This document shows positions 15,241 to 26,689 of a stretch of 42,209 bases of DNA, in pieces. The notes beneath the pieces are model-generated. The model worked only from the letters and a program-made list of their open reading frames with translations. It did no database searches and was not told where the DNA came from. Position 1 is the first letter of the stretch; each line of letters opens with the position of its first letter. The stretch comes from Cycloclasticus sp. symbiont of Poecilosclerida sp. M (GTDB lineage Bacteria > Pseudomonadota > Gammaproteobacteria > Methylococcales > Cycloclasticaceae). The stretch is taken from assembly GCA_002101225.1 (NCBI GenBank), contig LWTN01000233.1:1-42209 (forward strand), given 5' to 3'. The translations under genes were made by a program, and so were the position numbers.

Positions 15241-17181
15241 ATGGCCAAAATAATTGGTATTGATTTAGGAACAACAAACTCATGTGTAGCCGTGTTAGAT
15301 GGTGATACAGCGCGAGTTATTGAAAACAGCGAAGGGGCTCGTACGACACCTTCTATCGTCGCTTTTACAGGTGGCGATGAGGTGTTGGTTGGGCAATCAG
15401 CAAAACGTCAAGCGGTAACAAATCCTACAAACACGGTGTTTGCGTCTAAGCGTTTAATCGGTCGTAAGTTTACAGATGACGTTGTGCAAAAAGACATCAG
15501 CATGGTGCCTTACAATATTGTAAAGGCCGATAATGGTGACGCATGGATTGAAGCGCAGGGTAAAAAAATGGCGCCACCAGAAATTGCAGCGCGTATTTTA
15601 ATGAAGCTTAAAAAAGACGCCGAAGCTTATTTAGGTGAAGAAGTGACAGAAGCGGTTATTACTGTCCCTGCTTACTTTAACGATTCACAGCGCCAAGCAA
15701 CGAAGGATGCGGGAAAAATTGCCGGCCTTGAAGTTAAGCGTATTATCAACGAGCCAACGGCTGCTGCATTGGCTTATGGCATGGATAAGAAAACGGGCGA
15801 CCGAACAATTGCCGTGTATGACCTGGGTGGAGGTACCTTCGATATTTCAATTATTGAAATTGCAGAAATTGACGGTGAGCACCAATTTGAAGTGTTATCA
15901 ACCAATGGTGATACGTTCTTAGGCGGCGAGGATTTCGATTTACGCATTATCGACTTCTTATCTGATGAGTTTAAAACTGAACATGGCGTTGATTTACACA
16001 ACGATCCATTGGCGCTTCAACGTTTAAAAGAAGCGGCAGAGAAAGCTAAAATCGAACTGTCTACAAGCCAACAAACGGACGTGAACCTGCCGTACATTAC
16101 GGCAGATGCAACAGGCCCTAAGCACCTTAATATTAAGTTGACGCGTGCAAAGTTGGAATCATTAGTAGAAGACTTGGTACAACGCTCAATTGAGCCTTGT
16201 AAGACGGCGCTTAAAGATGCGGGCTTATCTGCTTCTGAAATTGACGAAGTGATTTTAGTTGGTGGTCAGATTCGTATGCCAATGGTTCAAGAAGCGGTGA
16301 CTAAGATTTTTGGTAAAGAACCTCGTAAAGATGTCAATCCTGATGAAGCCGTTGCAACAGGCGCAGCCATCCAAGCGGGTGTGTTATCGGGTGATGTGAA
16401 AGACGTTCTATTGCTTGATGTGACTCCGCTTTCATTGGGTATTGAAACGATGGGCGGTGTGATGACCAAAGTTATCGAGAAAAATACCACGATTCCTACT
16501 AAGGCGGGCCAAACTTTTTCTACAGCGGATGACAACCAAACGGCTGTTACAGTGCATGTATTACAAGGTGAGCGTGACATGGCATCGGGTAATAAATCAC
16601 TCGGGCGTTTTGATTTGTCGGATATACCGCCAGCACCACGCGGTACGCCACAAATTGAAGTCTCTTTTGATATTGACGCGAACGGTATATTGAATGTGTC
16701 AGCTAAAGACAAGGCGACCGGTAAAGAGCAGTCAATAGTGATTAAAGCTTCAAGTGGGCTGTCAGATGACGAAGTTGATCAAATGATTCGTGACGCTGAA
16801 GCGCACGCTGAGGAAGATAAAAAATTGCTTGAGCTGGTAACAGCGAGAAATACAGCAGACAGCATGATTCACGCGACTGAAAAAACCCTAGAAGAAATAG
16901 GTGATAAAGCAGAAGAAGCTGAAAAAACTGATATTGAAGCGGCTGTTGAGTCTTTAAAAGAAGCGATTAAAGGTGATGATAAAGACTTAATTGATGAGAA
17001 AACAAAAGTGTTGACAGAGCTTTCTGGTAAATTAGCGGAAAAAATGTACGCTGATTCTGCAGCCCAAGAGGGTGCTGCTGATGGGGCTGCCGAAGCAAAC
17101 CCAGAAGCTGCAGATGATGTGGTTGATGCTGAGTTCGAAGAAGTCAAAGAAGAAACTAAAGAGGATGAGGGTAAGAAATAA
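15241..17181 (+). CDS. dnaK: Chaperone protein DnaK (Hsp70)
   Basis: A 646-residue Hsp70. The ATPase domain starts with [16 protein letters not shown] and contains [13 protein letters not shown] and [13 protein letters not shown]. The last motif normally reads GGQTRMP; here residue 344 is Ile. The [14 protein letters not shown] linker and substrate domain follow. The helical lid and an acidic Glu/Ala-rich tail end in [12 protein letters not shown], the usual [10 protein letters not shown] grip. GrpE and DnaJ partners flank it. Regulation is by the sigma-32 promoter just upstream. Apart from the Thr-to-Ile change, nothing departs from the family. Confidence 0.98.
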   Translation: MAKIIGIDLGTTNSCVAVLDGDTARVIENSEGARTTPSIVAFTGGDEVLVGQSAKRQAVTNPTNTVFASKRLIGRKFTDDVVQKDISMVPYNIVKADNGDAWIEAQGKKMAPPEIAARILMKLKKDAEAYLGEEVTEAVITVPAYFNDSQRQATKDAGKIAGLEVKRIINEPTAAALAYGMDKKTGDRTIAVYDLGGGTFDISIIEIAEIDGEHQFEVLSTNGDTFLGGEDFDLRIIDFLSDEFKTEHGVDLHNDPLALQRLKEAAEKAKIELSTSQQTDVNLPYITADATGPKHLNIKLTRAKLESLVEDLVQRSIEPCKTALKDAGLSASEIDEVILVGGQIRMPMVQEAVTKIFGKEPRKDVNPDEAVATGAAIQAGVLSGDVKDVLLLDVTPLSLGIETMGGVMTKVIEKNTTIPTKAGQTFSTADDNQTAVTVHVLQGERDMASGNKSLGRFDLSDIPPAPRGTPQIEVSFDIDANGILNVSAKDKATGKEQSIVIKASSGLSDDEVDQMIRDAEAHAEEDKKLLELVTARNTADSMIHATEKTLEEIGDKAEEAEKTDIEAAVESLKEAIKGDDKDLIDEKTKVLTELSGKLAEKMYADSAAQEGAADGAAEANPEAADDVVDAEFEEVKEETKEDEGKK

Positions 17182-17209
17182 GTTCGTTTATTTCTGAGCA
17201 GTAAAAACT

Positions 17210-17251
17210 GCCCTAATAAGGGCGCGACATGGCCGCCGATTTATCGGTGGC
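17210..17251 (+). promoter_or_regulatory. Two hairpins between dnaK and dnaJ
   Basis: GCCCT-AATA-AGGGC (17210-17223), then GCCGCCGAT-TT-ATCGGTGGC (17232-17251, with one G-U pair). Neither has a long T-run. They may lower read-through, or protect the dnaK 3' end, and so set less DnaJ than DnaK. Confidence 0.45.
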
Positions 17252-17277
17252 TTTGCCGTATTCAAGAGTTGTGAATA

Positions 17278-18426
17278 ATGGAAAAAGAAGATTTTTATAA
17301 GGTACTAGAAGTTTCTCGCAACGCGAGTGACCGTGAGATTAAAAAAGCGTATCGTCGTTTAGCGATGAAGCACCATCCCGATAGAAACGTAGGCGATAAA
17401 AAGGCTGAAGAGAAGTTTAAAGTTATTCAAGAAGCGTTTGCTATTTTAAGCGATGAGCAAAAACGTGCTGCATATGACCAGTTTGGTCACGCGGGTGTGG
17501 ATCCGTCTATGCGCTCAGGCGGTGGTTATGGGCAGCCAGGTGCGGGTGATTTCGGTGATATTTTCGGCGATGTCTTCGGTGATATATTTGGAGGAGGCGG
17601 AGGTCGAGGTGGTGGTCGTGGGCGAAGCCAAGCGACTCGCGGAGCGGACTTACGCTATAACCTTGAGTTATCGTTAGAAGAAGCCGTTGCAGGTACAGAA
17701 ACTAAGATAAACGTCGACACGTCGGTGAATTGTAAAACCTGTAAAGGTTCTGGCTCTAAAAGTGGCAAGAAAGGCAGGTGCTCTACTTGTGCTGGGCATG
17801 GGCAGGTCAGAATGCAGCAAGGCATGTTTTCGGTTCAGCAAACGTGCCCTAGCTGTCGTGGTGCGGGTTCGGTAGTGACCGACCCTTGTGGTACATGTCG
17901 GGGGCTTGGTAAGACTAAAAAGAACAAGACTTTATCCGTTAAAATCCCAGCAGGTGTCGACACAGGCGATAGAATTCGTCTAAGTGGTGAGGCTGAAGCG
18001 GGCGATAATGGCGGCCCTGCGGGCGATCTATACGTTCAAGTTCATGTGCGTAAACACAAAATTTTCACGCGCGAAGAGGCTAACCTTTATTGTGATATGC
18101 CGATTAGTTTTGCTACAGCTTCTTTAGGCGGGGAGTTAGAAGTACCGACATTGACGGGCAAGGTTAAATTGAAAGTGCCTGCCGAAACACAAACGGGCAA
18201 ACTCTTTAGATTACGGGGCAAGGGTGTGAAGCAAGTTAGAGGCGGAGCTGTTGGCGACCTATTTTGTAAGGTAAGCGTTGAAACGCCTGTTAATTTAACT
18301 AAGGAACAAATAGACTTACTAAAGAACTTAGACGGCTCTCTAAAAGAAGGTGGAACAAAACATAGTCCGCAAGAGTACTCTTGGCTAGGCGGCGTTAAAA
18401 GTTTTTTTGATAAGATGAAACTTTAA
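17278..18426 (+). CDS. dnaJ: Chaperone protein DnaJ
   Basis: A 382-residue type I Hsp40. The J domain (1-70) has HPD at 33-35 and stimulates the DnaK ATPase. A Gly/Phe-rich linker (about 75-115) follows. The zinc-finger region has four repeats: [24 protein letters not shown] and CGTCRGLG. The C-terminal substrate-binding domains contain [20 protein letters not shown]-like sequence. It lies 96 bp after dnaK and 15 bp before dapB, so dapB is probably read from the same message. Confidence 0.98.
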   Translation: MEKEDFYKVLEVSRNASDREIKKAYRRLAMKHHPDRNVGDKKAEEKFKVIQEAFAILSDEQKRAAYDQFGHAGVDPSMRSGGGYGQPGAGDFGDIFGDVFGDIFGGGGGRGGGRGRSQATRGADLRYNLELSLEEAVAGTETKINVDTSVNCKTCKGSGSKSGKKGRCSTCAGHGQVRMQQGMFSVQQTCPSCRGAGSVVTDPCGTCRGLGKTKKNKTLSVKIPAGVDTGDRIRLSGEAEAGDNGGPAGDLYVQVHVRKHKIFTREEANLYCDMPISFATASLGGELEVPTLTGKVKLKVPAETQTGKLFRLRGKGVKQVRGGAVGDLFCKVSVETPVNLTKEQIDLLKNLDGSLKEGGTKHSPQEYSWLGGVKSFFDKMKL

Positions 18427-18441
18427 TTGTAGGAGTAATAA

Positions 18442-19245
18442 ATGCCGAATATAGCAATATCAGGTGCAACAGGCCGTATGGGGCTAATGTTAGTCGAGGC
18501 CTGTGCATTAAACTCTTCTGCACAGTTAGGTGCAGCCGTTGAAAAAACGGGTTCGACATCCATCGGTAAAGATGCGCATGCAGCAGGGATCGAAGGCTTG
18601 CCTGTTATCATCACGGGTGATTTAGACTCGGTAGCCAATGACTTTGATGTGTTAGTTGATTTTACGCGCCCAGAAGCGTGCCTTGAAAAAATCGATTTTT
18701 GTGTCGCCAATAATAAGTCTATCGTCATTGGTACAACGGGTTTTAGCGAAGAACAAAAAGAGTTAATTAATCAAGCGTCCAAACATATCCCCATTGTGTT
18801 TTCACCCAATATGAGTGTTGGCGTTAATGTTACGTTGAAACTACTAGAGCTTGCCGCTACTGCTATGGGCGAAAGTGCGGACATTGAGGTAATTGAGGCT
18901 CACCATCGATATAAGGTCGATGCACCCTCAGGGACAGCGCTGAAGATGGGTGAAGTCATCGCTGAGTCGATGGGTAAGCGCCTTGACGATTGTGCTGTTT
19001 ATGCGCGCGAGGGTACTATGGGTGAGCGGAAGGGAGGAAGCATCGGTTTTTCGACAATACGCGCAGGTGATATAGTCGGCGAACATACGGTCATGTTCGT
19101 GAATGATGGAGAGCGAGTTGAAGTTACACATAAAGCGTCGAGCCGGATGACGTTTGCAAGTGGAGCAATACGCGCTGCGTGTTGGTTAGTGGATCGACCA
19201 GCTGGCTTATACGGTATGCCTGATGTGCTTGGATTAAACAATTAA
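18442..19245 (+). CDS. dapB: 4-hydroxy-tetrahydrodipicolinate reductase
   Basis: A 267-residue NAD(P)H-dependent enzyme of the lysine/diaminopimelate pathway. It makes the tetrahydrodipicolinate used for peptidoglycan and lysine. The nucleotide motif GATGRMG is at residues 8-14. The catalytic block [15 protein letters not shown] has His154, His155 and Lys158. [24 protein letters not shown] forms the C-terminal dimer region. AGGAG stands 8 bp before the ATG. The dnaJ-dapB-carA order is an ancestral gammaproteobacterial one, but here an extra oxidoreductase gene separates dapB from carA. Confidence 0.97.
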   Translation: MPNIAISGATGRMGLMLVEACALNSSAQLGAAVEKTGSTSIGKDAHAAGIEGLPVIITGDLDSVANDFDVLVDFTRPEACLEKIDFCVANNKSIVIGTTGFSEEQKELINQASKHIPIVFSPNMSVGVNVTLKLLELAATAMGESADIEVIEAHHRYKVDAPSGTALKMGEVIAESMGKRLDDCAVYAREGTMGERKGGSIGFSTIRAGDIVGEHTVMFVNDGERVEVTHKASSRMTFASGAIRAACWLVDRPAGLYGMPDVLGLNN

Positions 19246-19358
19246 ATCTAGGCTAAAAGCAGGCATTTTTTTAGTTAATTCTGTTACCATCAAGTGTGAA
19301 CAAACGCGTGATAGCTGAAATTATAAAAACAATTTAAGAGAGCTTCGGAGGATTAATA

Positions 19359-20735
19359 ATGGGTATTTTATGCAAAATAGCGTCAATGTTTGGCTTTGGT
19401 TCGTGTGATAAGTCAGATGAAAAAGCGGCAGTGAAACCAGCGGTTAAAGCAAAAGCTAAGGCAGCAAAAAAAACGAGTGTTGCAAGCGCAAACGGTAAAA
19501 AATATGTGCTTATTGGCGCAGGGCCCGCTTCAGTAAGAGCGGCAGAGACACTGCGTAAAGCCGATGCAAACTGCTCGATTACGATGATTGGGGAAGAGGT
19601 TGAGTCTCCATACTCACGTATGGCACTGCCCTATTATCTTAGTGGTATGATTAAAGAGCAGGGAACCCACCTAAGAAAGTCTGATGGACATTTCGACGGT
19701 TTGAACATCAACCATGTACACGCTAAGGTTGAAAAAATTGACGCCAAGAAAAACAAGCTAGCACTAAATAATGGCGATAGTTATGACTACGACCAACTGT
19801 TGATTGCTACAGGCTCTCGCCCCGCTAATTCACCGTTTCCAGGCTCTGAAAACAAGGGTGTGGTTAATTGTTGGACGATTGCAGATGGCAGGGAGATTCT
19901 CGATACAATTAAACCCGGCTCAAAAGTTGCTCTGTTAGGTGCTGGGTTCATCGCGTGTATTATTGTTGAAGCTATGCTCAAGAGAAAAGTAGACTTGACT
20001 GTGATGTTAGGTCGTACGGGCCAGATGGTGAGTCGAATGATGGACGAGACAGCGGGCGAGATGATTAAATCATGGTGCGAAGCTAAAGGCGTTAAAACAA
20101 TATTACCGTCAAGTATCAAATCGATAGAAGCTGGGCCTGCGTTAAAACGCGATGATGGTAGTTTAACTGAATTCGATCTCATTATTGTTGCAACCGGCGT
20201 TTATTCAAATATAGAATTTTTGGATGACAGCGGTATTAAAACGGATCAAGGTATTCTTGTTGATGCGTCGTTACGCACGAACATAAAAAATATTTATGCG
20301 GCGGGTGACGTAGCGCAAGGTGTCGATTTTTCAACCGGCGGTCAGTCTGTTCACGCAATTCAACCAACTGCGGTTGACCACGGGCGTATTGCTGCGGTCA
20401 ATATGATGGGCGGGGCATCTCACTACAAAGGTAGTTTAGGAATGAACGTGTTGGATACAGCGGGCTTAGTATCAACATCTTTCGGTAGCTGGGGCGGCGT
20501 AGAAGGTGGTGATACAACCACTCTAGTAGATGAAGAGAACTATAAATACGTGCGTCTCAATTTCAAAGATGATTTGTTAGTCGGTGCTATAACGGTTGGC
20601 CGCACAGATTTTATTGGGGTAATGCGAGGGCTTATACAATCAGAGGTTCCATTGGGTGAATGGAAAGAGAAACTAATCGAAGATCCGACGTTGATTATGA
20701 ATGCCTATTTGGCAAAATCGTTGGATGTGGCTTAA
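19359..20735 (+). CDS. FAD/NAD(P)-dependent oxidoreductase with Lys/Ala-rich extension
   Basis: A 458-residue flavoprotein of the pyridine nucleotide-disulfide reductase type. The FAD site is YVLIGAGPASVRAAETL, with Gly53, Gly55 and Ser58 where the third Gly is usual. IATGSRP and the NAD(P)-binding VALLGAGFIACIIVEAM follow, then IYAAGDVAQG for the flavin. The catalytic domain lacks a CxxxxC redox disulfide, so it resembles rubredoxin/ferredoxin or nitrite-type reductases rather than glutathione reductase. The first 48 residues are unusual: MGILCKIASMFGFGSCD with two Cys, then a Lys/Ala-rich, low-complexity linker. The electron acceptor is unknown. It has its own ribosome site (GGAGG) and interrupts dapB-carA. 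Confidence 0.85.
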   Translation: MGILCKIASMFGFGSCDKSDEKAAVKPAVKAKAKAAKKTSVASANGKKYVLIGAGPASVRAAETLRKADANCSITMIGEEVESPYSRMALPYYLSGMIKEQGTHLRKSDGHFDGLNINHVHAKVEKIDAKKNKLALNNGDSYDYDQLLIATGSRPANSPFPGSENKGVVNCWTIADGREILDTIKPGSKVALLGAGFIACIIVEAMLKRKVDLTVMLGRTGQMVSRMMDETAGEMIKSWCEAKGVKTILPSSIKSIEAGPALKRDDGSLTEFDLIIVATGVYSNIEFLDDSGIKTDQGILVDASLRTNIKNIYAAGDVAQGVDFSTGGQSVHAIQPTAVDHGRIAAVNMMGGASHYKGSLGMNVLDTAGLVSTSFGSWGGVEGGDTTTLVDEENYKYVRLNFKDDLLVGAITVGRTDFIGVMRGLIQSEVPLGEWKEKLIEDPTLIMNAYLAKSLDVA

Positions 20736-20805
20736 ATTTACCTTAGTTTGAATAGACAATAAGGGGTTAAATCCAGTAAAATTCACGTCTATAAATATTA
20801 ACAAT

Positions 20806-20843
20806 CAAAACGGGTAGTGCCAACAAAGGCTCTTCCCGTTTTG
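20806..20843 (+). terminator. Hairpin between the oxidoreductase and carA
   Basis: CAAAACGGG (20806-20814) pairs with CCCGTTTTG (20835-20843). An inner TGCC/GGCT helix is possible. The T-run is part of the stem, so it could be a terminator for the preceding gene or an attenuator ahead of carA, whose start lies 21 bp on. Confidence 0.55.
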
Positions 20844-20864
20844 CATATCTAAAGGTGGTTTAAT

Positions 20865-22001
20865 TTGTCTGACATAGCGATACTGGTCCTTGAAGACGGT
20901 AGTGTGTTTCGCGGCCAATCGATAGGTATCCGTGGTGTTACAACTGGCGAAGTTGTCTTTAATACGTCAATGACCGGCTATCAGGAAATACTGACCGACC
21001 CGTCCTATTCGCATCAAATTGTAACCCTAACGTACCCGCATATTGGGAATACGGGTGTTAATGAAGAAGACGAAGAGTCCGGCAACATACATGCGCGTGG
21101 TTTAGTGATTAGAGGTTTTCCGCTAACGCATAGCAATTGGCGTTCTAAAGAGTCATTATCAGATTATTTGAAGCGCCATAGTCTTGTCACCATTGCGGAT
21201 ATTGATACGCGAAAACTCACTAGAATACTTCGAGAAAAAGGTGCTCAACGCGGTTGCATTATTGCTGGGGCTGAGGTTGATGAAGTGTTGGCGCTAGAGT
21301 CCGCCAAAAAGGTTGTTTCGTTAAAGGGTCTTGATCTTGCTCAGGAAGTTACATCTGATGCTGCTTACGATTGGACTGATTCAGTTTGGCAGTTAAACTC
21401 TGATGAAGTTAAGCCAAAGAGCGAGCCTGTATTCAAAGTTGTCGCTTACGATTTTGGTGTCAAAAGAAACATCCTAAGGTTATTGGTTGAAGCGGGTTGT
21501 GAAGTACACGTTGTGCCGGCAAAAACGCCAGCAAGCGAGGTGCTAGCTATGTCGCCAGACGGTGTGTTTTTATCGAACGGTCCAGGGGATCCAGAGCCAT
21601 GCGATTACGCGATTGAAGCCATTAAAACAATTCTAGAAAAGAAAGTGCCGATCTTTGGCATTTGTTTGGGGCATCAACTTCTGGCGTTAGCGAGTGGTGC
21701 GTCGACGGTTAAAATGAAGTTTGGCCACCACGGGGCTAACCATCCAGTGCAAGACTTAGAGACTCAGCGCGTGATGATTACTAGCCAGAACCACGGGTTC
21801 GCGGTCAATGCAGATTCATTACCCGCACATTTAAAAGCAACACACGTGTCATTGTTTGACCAAAGCCTTCAAGGCATCGAACGTACAGATTGTCCCGCAT
21901 TTGGTTTCCAAGGGCACCCAGAAGCGAGCCCTGGTCCCCAAGACATTGTCCATTTATTCAAACGATTTACCGCGATGATGCAATCGCATAAACAATCATA
22001 A
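20865..22001 (+). CDS. carA: Carbamoyl-phosphate synthase, small (glutaminase) subunit
   Basis: A 378-residue subunit that hydrolyses glutamine and passes ammonia to CarB, for pyrimidine and arginine synthesis. The N-terminal half has [14 protein letters not shown] and [20 protein letters not shown]. The class I glutaminase half has the nucleophile Cys267 in [10 protein letters not shown] and the His-Glu pair in [11 protein letters not shown]. The start is a TTG with AGGTGG 5 bp upstream; no in-frame ATG lies near the conserved N-terminus. carB begins 9 bp after the stop. Confidence 0.96.
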   Translation: MSDIAILVLEDGSVFRGQSIGIRGVTTGEVVFNTSMTGYQEILTDPSYSHQIVTLTYPHIGNTGVNEEDEESGNIHARGLVIRGFPLTHSNWRSKESLSDYLKRHSLVTIADIDTRKLTRILREKGAQRGCIIAGAEVDEVLALESAKKVVSLKGLDLAQEVTSDAAYDWTDSVWQLNSDEVKPKSEPVFKVVAYDFGVKRNILRLLVEAGCEVHVVPAKTPASEVLAMSPDGVFLSNGPGDPEPCDYAIEAIKTILEKKVPIFGICLGHQLLALASGASTVKMKFGHHGANHPVQDLETQRVMITSQNHGFAVNADSLPAHLKATHVSLFDQSLQGIERTDCPAFGFQGHPEASPGPQDIVHLFKRFTAMMQSHKQS

Positions 22002-22010
22002 AAGAGAGCT

Positions 22011-25000
22011 ATGCCAAAAAGAACCGACATAAAATCAGTTTTGCTTCTAGGTGCAGGTCCGATTGTTATTGGCCAAGCTTGTGAGTTTGATTATTCTGGA
22101 ACGCAAGCGTGTAAAGCGTTAAGAGAAGAGGGTTTTCGCGTTATCTTGGTGAACTCAAATCCTGCAACGATTATGACGGATCCTGAAACTGCGGATGCTA
22201 TTTACATCGAGCCGGTTGATTGGCAAACGGTCGAGAAAGTTATTGAGAAAGAAAAACCAGACGTTCTATTGCCAACGATGGGCGGGCAAACTGCGCTTAA
22301 TTGTGCGTTAGACCTCGATCGGCATGGCGTGCTTGCCAAACACAATGTTGAGATGATTGGCGCTTCTAAAGAAGCTATTGATAAGGCCGAAGATCGTGAT
22401 TTATTCAAGAAAGCGATGGATAAAATCGGTCTTTCAACGCCTCGATCTTTTGTCGCGCATGATATGGATCAAGCTTTCGAAGCACTTGATAAGATTGGTT
22501 TTCCAACGATTATTCGTCCCTCATTTACTATGGGTGGTAGCGGTGGTGGCATCTCGTATAACCGTGAAGAATTTATCGAAATTTGTACCCGTGGTCTAGA
22601 CCTTTCTCCAACCAATGAATTATTGATTGAAGAATCAGTATTGGGTTGGAAAGAGTATGAAATGGAAGTGGTGCGCGACCATAAAGACAATTGCATTATT
22701 ATTTGTTCTATTGAAAACTTTGACCCAATGGGTGTACACACAGGTGATTCAATAACCGTAGCGCCCGCACAAACACTTACTGATAAGGAGTATCAAATTC
22801 TTCGTAATGCATCTATTGATGTATTGCGTGAGATCGGTGTCGATACGGGCGGTTCAAATGTTCAATTTGCCATTAACCCTGAAGATGGCGCGATGATTGT
22901 GATTGAGATGAACCCGCGTGTGTCTCGCTCATCCGCTTTAGCGTCAAAAGCTACGGGCTTCCCAATTGCGAAGGTTGCAGCTAAGTTAGCAATTGGTTAT
23001 ACGCTTGATGAGTTGAGTAATGAAATTACGGGGGGAACAACGTCTGCATCGTTCGAACCTTCTATCGATTATGTAGTGACTAAAATCCCTCGTTTCACGT
23101 TTGAAAAATTTCCAACGGCGGATGACCGCTTAACCACCCAGATGAAGTCTGTAGGTGAAGTGATGGCGGTGGGTAGAACCTTTCAAGAATCGTTACAAAA
23201 AGCCCTGCGGGGACTTGAAACGGGGATGGCTGGGTTAGACCCTATTGTAGATTTGAATGAAGATGGTATTGACGCCGTTTTGCGTCATGAGATTCAACAG
23301 CCGGGTGCGGATCGTATTTGGTACTTGGCCGATGCCTTTAGAAAAGGTTTTGGTTTAGAAAATATTTTCGAGCAAACAAAAATTGACCGTTGGTTCTTGG
23401 TGCAAATTGAAGATTTACTTAATGAAGAAGCTACTTTGACAGGGCAAGTGTTAAGTTCGGTTGATGAAAGCACAATGTTCAGGCTTAAGCGCAAAGGGTT
23501 TTCTGATGCTCGCCTTGCGACATTATTAAAGGTTGATGAGGCGGAAGTAAGACAAGTGCGTCAGACGATGAATATTCGCCCTGTGTATAAGCGTATTGAC
23601 TCGTGTGCGGGTGAGTTTGCATCATCTACCGCGTATATGTATTCAACGTATGAAGAAGAGTGTGAATCGCAACCGACTAATCGTGAAAAAATCATGGTGC
23701 TAGGCGGTGGGCCAAATCGTATTGGCCAAGGTATTGAGTTTGATTACTGCTGCGTACACGCCGCATTAGCGATGCGTGAAGATGGTTATGAAACGATTAT
23801 GGTTAACTGTAATCCTGAAACCGTTTCAACAGACTTTGACACATCAGACCGCTTGTACTTCGAGCCGTTAACGCTAGAAGACGTATTAGAAGTCGTCGCG
23901 GTTGAAAAACCAAAAGGCGTGATTGTTCAGTACGGTGGCCAAACACCACTTAAATTAGCGGAGGACTTAGAGGCTGCTGGAGTGCCTATTATTGGTACAT
24001 CACCTGAAGCGATCGACTTAGCGGAAGACCGTGAGCGTTTTCAACAGTTGGTAGAAAAATTGGGTCTATTACAGCCGCCCAATAGAACGGCCAGAGAACC
24101 AGAGCAAGCGGTATTATTGGCTGAGGAAATAGGCTATCCATTGGTTGTCCGTCCGTCCTATGTATTAGGTGGCCGTGCAATGGAAATCGTTTATAACGAA
24201 TCTGAGTTGCGTACGTACATGCGTGAAGCGGTTAGTGTTTCGAATGACTCGCCTGTGTTACTCGACCGTTTCTTAGATGATGCGGTGGAAGTTGATGTAG
24301 ATGCTATTTTTGATGGTGAAGATCTATTGATTGGCGGCATCATGGAGCACATAGAGCAGGCGGGTGTACACTCGGGTGACTCGGCTTGTTCATTGCCGCC
24401 GTTTGATTTAAGCCAAGATGTGCAAGATAGAATGCGCGTGCAAGCAAAAGGCTTGGCGCGTGAATTAGGCGTTATCGGTTTGATGAATATTCAATTCGCG
24501 ATAAAGGGCGATGATATTTATATCTTAGAAGTGAACCCGCGTGCGTCCCGTTCTGTACCGTTTGTCTCAAAAGTTACGGGTTACCCATTGGCGAAAATTG
24601 CTGCACGTTGCATGGCAGGGCAATCATTAGCAGAGCAAGGTACAACGGAGGAAATCATTCCTGATTACTTTTCGGTAAAAGAGTCGGTTTTCCCTTTTGT
24701 TAAATTTCCAAATGTTGATCCATTGCTAGGTCCTGAAATGAAGTCGACCGGTGAGGTGATGGGTGTTGGGGAGACCTTTGGCGAGGCGTTTGGTAAATCA
24801 CAACGCGCTGCGGGTATCGAATTATCAGACGAGGACAAAGTGTTGTTCAGTGTAAGAGAAGCCGATAAGTTTAAAATGTTAGAGCTTGCTAAAATATTGA
24901 TCTCAAGAGGCAAGCAAATATTGGCGACGCGTGGTACAGCAGAAGCACTTAAAGCGGCTGGAATTGACTGTGAAGTGGTTAATAAGGTCAGCGAAGGCCG

Positions 25001-25226
25001 CCCACACATTGTCGACATTATAAAAAATGAAAGTATCCAGTTGGTCGTCAATACAACGGAAGGGAAACAAGCAATTACCGATTCATTTTCAATTCGTCGT
25101 GAGTCACTACAAAACAAAGCAACTTATTGCACAACGATTGCAGGGGCTAAAGCTACGATTGATGCGTTAGCTGATATTGAAGTAAAGCAAGTGCGTGAAT
25201 TACACGCCCTTCAGGCGCGAAATTAG
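22011..25226 (+). CDS. carB: Carbamoyl-phosphate synthase, large subunit
   Basis: A 1071-residue enzyme of normal length. It makes carbamoyl phosphate from ammonia, bicarbonate and two ATP. It has two homologous ATP-grasp halves. The first begins [25 protein letters not shown] and contains [12 protein letters not shown]. The second begins [25 protein letters not shown] and contains [12 protein letters not shown]. The C-terminal MGS-like allosteric domain starts near residue 935 ([17 protein letters not shown]). AAGAGAG precedes the ATG. It is followed by greA at 16 bp, so carA-carB-greA look like one operon. Confidence 0.98.
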   Translation: MPKRTDIKSVLLLGAGPIVIGQACEFDYSGTQACKALREEGFRVILVNSNPATIMTDPETADAIYIEPVDWQTVEKVIEKEKPDVLLPTMGGQTALNCALDLDRHGVLAKHNVEMIGASKEAIDKAEDRDLFKKAMDKIGLSTPRSFVAHDMDQAFEALDKIGFPTIIRPSFTMGGSGGGISYNREEFIEICTRGLDLSPTNELLIEESVLGWKEYEMEVVRDHKDNCIIICSIENFDPMGVHTGDSITVAPAQTLTDKEYQILRNASIDVLREIGVDTGGSNVQFAINPEDGAMIVIEMNPRVSRSSALASKATGFPIAKVAAKLAIGYTLDELSNEITGGTTSASFEPSIDYVVTKIPRFTFEKFPTADDRLTTQMKSVGEVMAVGRTFQESLQKALRGLETGMAGLDPIVDLNEDGIDAVLRHEIQQPGADRIWYLADAFRKGFGLENIFEQTKIDRWFLVQIEDLLNEEATLTGQVLSSVDESTMFRLKRKGFSDARLATLLKVDEAEVRQVRQTMNIRPVYKRIDSCAGEFASSTAYMYSTYEEECESQPTNREKIMVLGGGPNRIGQGIEFDYCCVHAALAMREDGYETIMVNCNPETVSTDFDTSDRLYFEPLTLEDVLEVVAVEKPKGVIVQYGGQTPLKLAEDLEAAGVPIIGTSPEAIDLAEDRERFQQLVEKLGLLQPPNRTAREPEQAVLLAEEIGYPLVVRPSYVLGGRAMEIVYNESELRTYMREAVSVSNDSPVLLDRFLDDAVEVDVDAIFDGEDLLIGGIMEHIEQAGVHSGDSACSLPPFDLSQDVQDRMRVQAKGLARELGVIGLMNIQFAIKGDDIYILEVNPRASRSVPFVSKVTGYPLAKIAARCMAGQSLAEQGTTEEIIPDYFSVKESVFPFVKFPNVDPLLGPEMKSTGEVMGVGETFGEAFGKSQRAAGIELSDEDKVLFSVREADKFKMLELAKILISRGKQILATRGTAEALKAAGIDCEVVNKVSEGRPHIVDIIKNESIQLVVNTTEGKQAITDSFSIRRESLQNKATYCTTIAGAKATIDALADIEVKQVRELHALQARN

Positions 25227-25242
25227 GACATTGGAGTAGCTT

Positions 25243-25719
25243 ATGAGTAAAACACCACTAACCGTTAATGGGGCAAAGAAACTACAAGAAGAGCTGGCTG
25301 AATTAAAAAATGTTAAGCGCCCAAAAATTACAGAAGCGATAGCGGATGCGCGTGCACACGGTGATCTAAAAGAAAATGCTGAATATCATGCGGCGCGAGA
25401 AGAACAAGGCTTGGTTGAAGCGCGCGTTCGTGATATTGAAAGTAAATTAGGTAACGCACAAATCATTGATGTGACCACCTTAAATGCTAATGGTAAAGTT
25501 GTTTTCGGTTCGACGGCTGAACTTGAAAACCTTGAAACGGAAGAAGTGATTACCTATACGATTGTGGGTGAAGACGAAGCGGATGTGAAAAATAACTTAA
25601 TATCCATTTCATCACCCTTCGCAAAGGCGCTTATTGGTAAAGAAAAAGGCGATGTTGCTCAGGTTAGAGCGCCTAGCGGGCTAATGGAGTATGAGATTAT
25701 TGACGTGCGTTATGAGTAA
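25243..25719 (+). CDS. greA: Transcription elongation factor GreA
   Basis: A 158-residue factor that restarts backtracked RNA polymerase by stimulating transcript cleavage. The N-terminal coiled coil has [43 protein letters not shown], with the acidic tip residues of the family. The C-terminal FKBP-like domain ends with [23 protein letters not shown]. The stop overlaps the convergent yhbY gene by 10 bp. Confidence 0.97.
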   Translation: MSKTPLTVNGAKKLQEELAELKNVKRPKITEAIADARAHGDLKENAEYHAAREEQGLVEARVRDIESKLGNAQIIDVTTLNANGKVVFGSTAELENLETEEVITYTIVGEDEADVKNNLISISSPFAKALIGKEKGDVAQVRAPSGLMEYEIIDVRYE

Positions 25720-25997
25720 CGCTTTTTTTCGGGGTTCTCTCTAAAATAAACAGCAACAAACCCAATAGCCTGAATTAACTGTGATTGAGTGAGTTCTGCA
25801 ATTTTATTTATGACCTCTTTTTTCTCATCACGGCTATCGGCTGTAATTTTAACTTTGATTAGTTCGTGATGATTTAAACCAAGTTCAATTTCGTCTAAAA
25901 CTGATTCAGTAAGGCCGTTCTGGCCGAGCATAATGACAGGCTTAAGGCTATGTGCATGGGTTTTAAGAGACTTTTTTTGTTGGTTTGAAAGGGACAT
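25710..25997 (-). CDS. yhbY: YhbY, CRM-domain ribosome-associated RNA-binding protein
   Basis: A 95-residue protein, a single CRM domain. It contains [41 protein letters not shown], with the GQNGLT turn of the family (GQ.GLT..V). It binds 23S rRNA precursors during 50S assembly. It is the only minus-strand gene in this stretch, divergent from rlmE (71 bp gap) and overlapping greA tail to tail. The yhbY/rlmE divergence is conserved in gammaproteobacteria. Confidence 0.95.
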   Translation of the reverse strand: MSLSNQQKKSLKTHAHSLKPVIMLGQNGLTESVLDEIELGLNHHELIKVKITADSRDEKKEVINKIAELTQSQLIQAIGFVAVYFRENPEKKRYS

Positions 25998-26068
25998 TTT
26001 GTGCTGTAACGTTTAATTAGAATAACTAATCATTTTACGCTTTAATGATATAAATCGATACTCAATAA

Positions 26069-26689
26069 ATGGCAAAACATAAGAGTAAAACAGCTTGGTT
26101 GAAGGAGCACTTTAAAGACGAATACGTTAAAAAAGCGCAACAGCTTGGGTTGCGCTCCCGTGCGGTCTTTAAACTTGAAGAGATAGATCAAAAAGAGAAA
26201 CTCATAAAACAAGGCCAAATTGTTGTCGATTTAGGCGCAGCACCCGGCGGCTGGTCTGAGTACGCCTATAAAAAGATGTCGGGTAAGGGCGTGGTTATAG
26301 CGCTTGATTTATTGGATATTGAACCGATAACAGGGGTTGACTTTATCCGCGGTGACTTTAGTGACGATGAAACATTCGAAGCACTTCAATCGCTGATTAA
26401 AAACAGACCGGTTGACGTTGTCTTGTCTGATATTGCACCTAATATGAGCGGTGCAAAGTCTGTCGATCAAGCAAGGTCGATGTATTTGGCAGAGCTAGCG
26501 TTAGACTTTGCGCAATCGGCATTGGGTAAAAATGGCACTTTTCTAATTAAACTTTTTCAAGGCGAGGGTTTCGATGCGTATGTCTTGCAAGCAAAAAAGA
26601 CATTTACACGTGTTGTGATTCGTAAGCCTAAAGCCTCTAGGCCGCGCAGCCGTGAGGTGTATCTTTTGGCAACGGGCTTGAAATTATAG
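26069..26689 (+). CDS. rlmE: 23S rRNA 2'-O-methyltransferase RlmE (FtsJ/RrmJ)
   Basis: A 206-residue SAM-dependent enzyme that methylates a uridine in the 23S rRNA A-loop. The SAM pocket is VVDLGAAPGGWSEYA at about residues 52-66. The DVVLSDIAPNMSG block carries a catalytic Asp. KLFQGEGFDAY provides the conserved Lys, and KPKASRPRSREVYLLA ends the protein. It is a heat-shock gene in E. coli. Here the sigma-32-like promoter for ftsH starts inside its last codons. Confidence 0.97.
   Translation: MAKHKSKTAWLKEHFKDEYVKKAQQLGLRSRAVFKLEEIDQKEKLIKQGQIVVDLGAAPGGWSEYAYKKMSGKGVVIALDLLDIEPITGVDFIRGDFSDDETFEALQSLIKNRPVDVVLSDIAPNMSGAKSVDQARSMYLAELALDFAQSALGKNGTFLIKLFQGEGFDAYVLQAKKTFTRVVIRKPKASRPRSREVYLLATGLKL

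Noticed and set aside
16287-16712. Long antisense frames within dnaK, ftsH, glmM and carB
   Set aside because: They are shadows caused by codon bias of strongly coding genes on the opposite strand, with Ser/Pro-rich nonsense translations.
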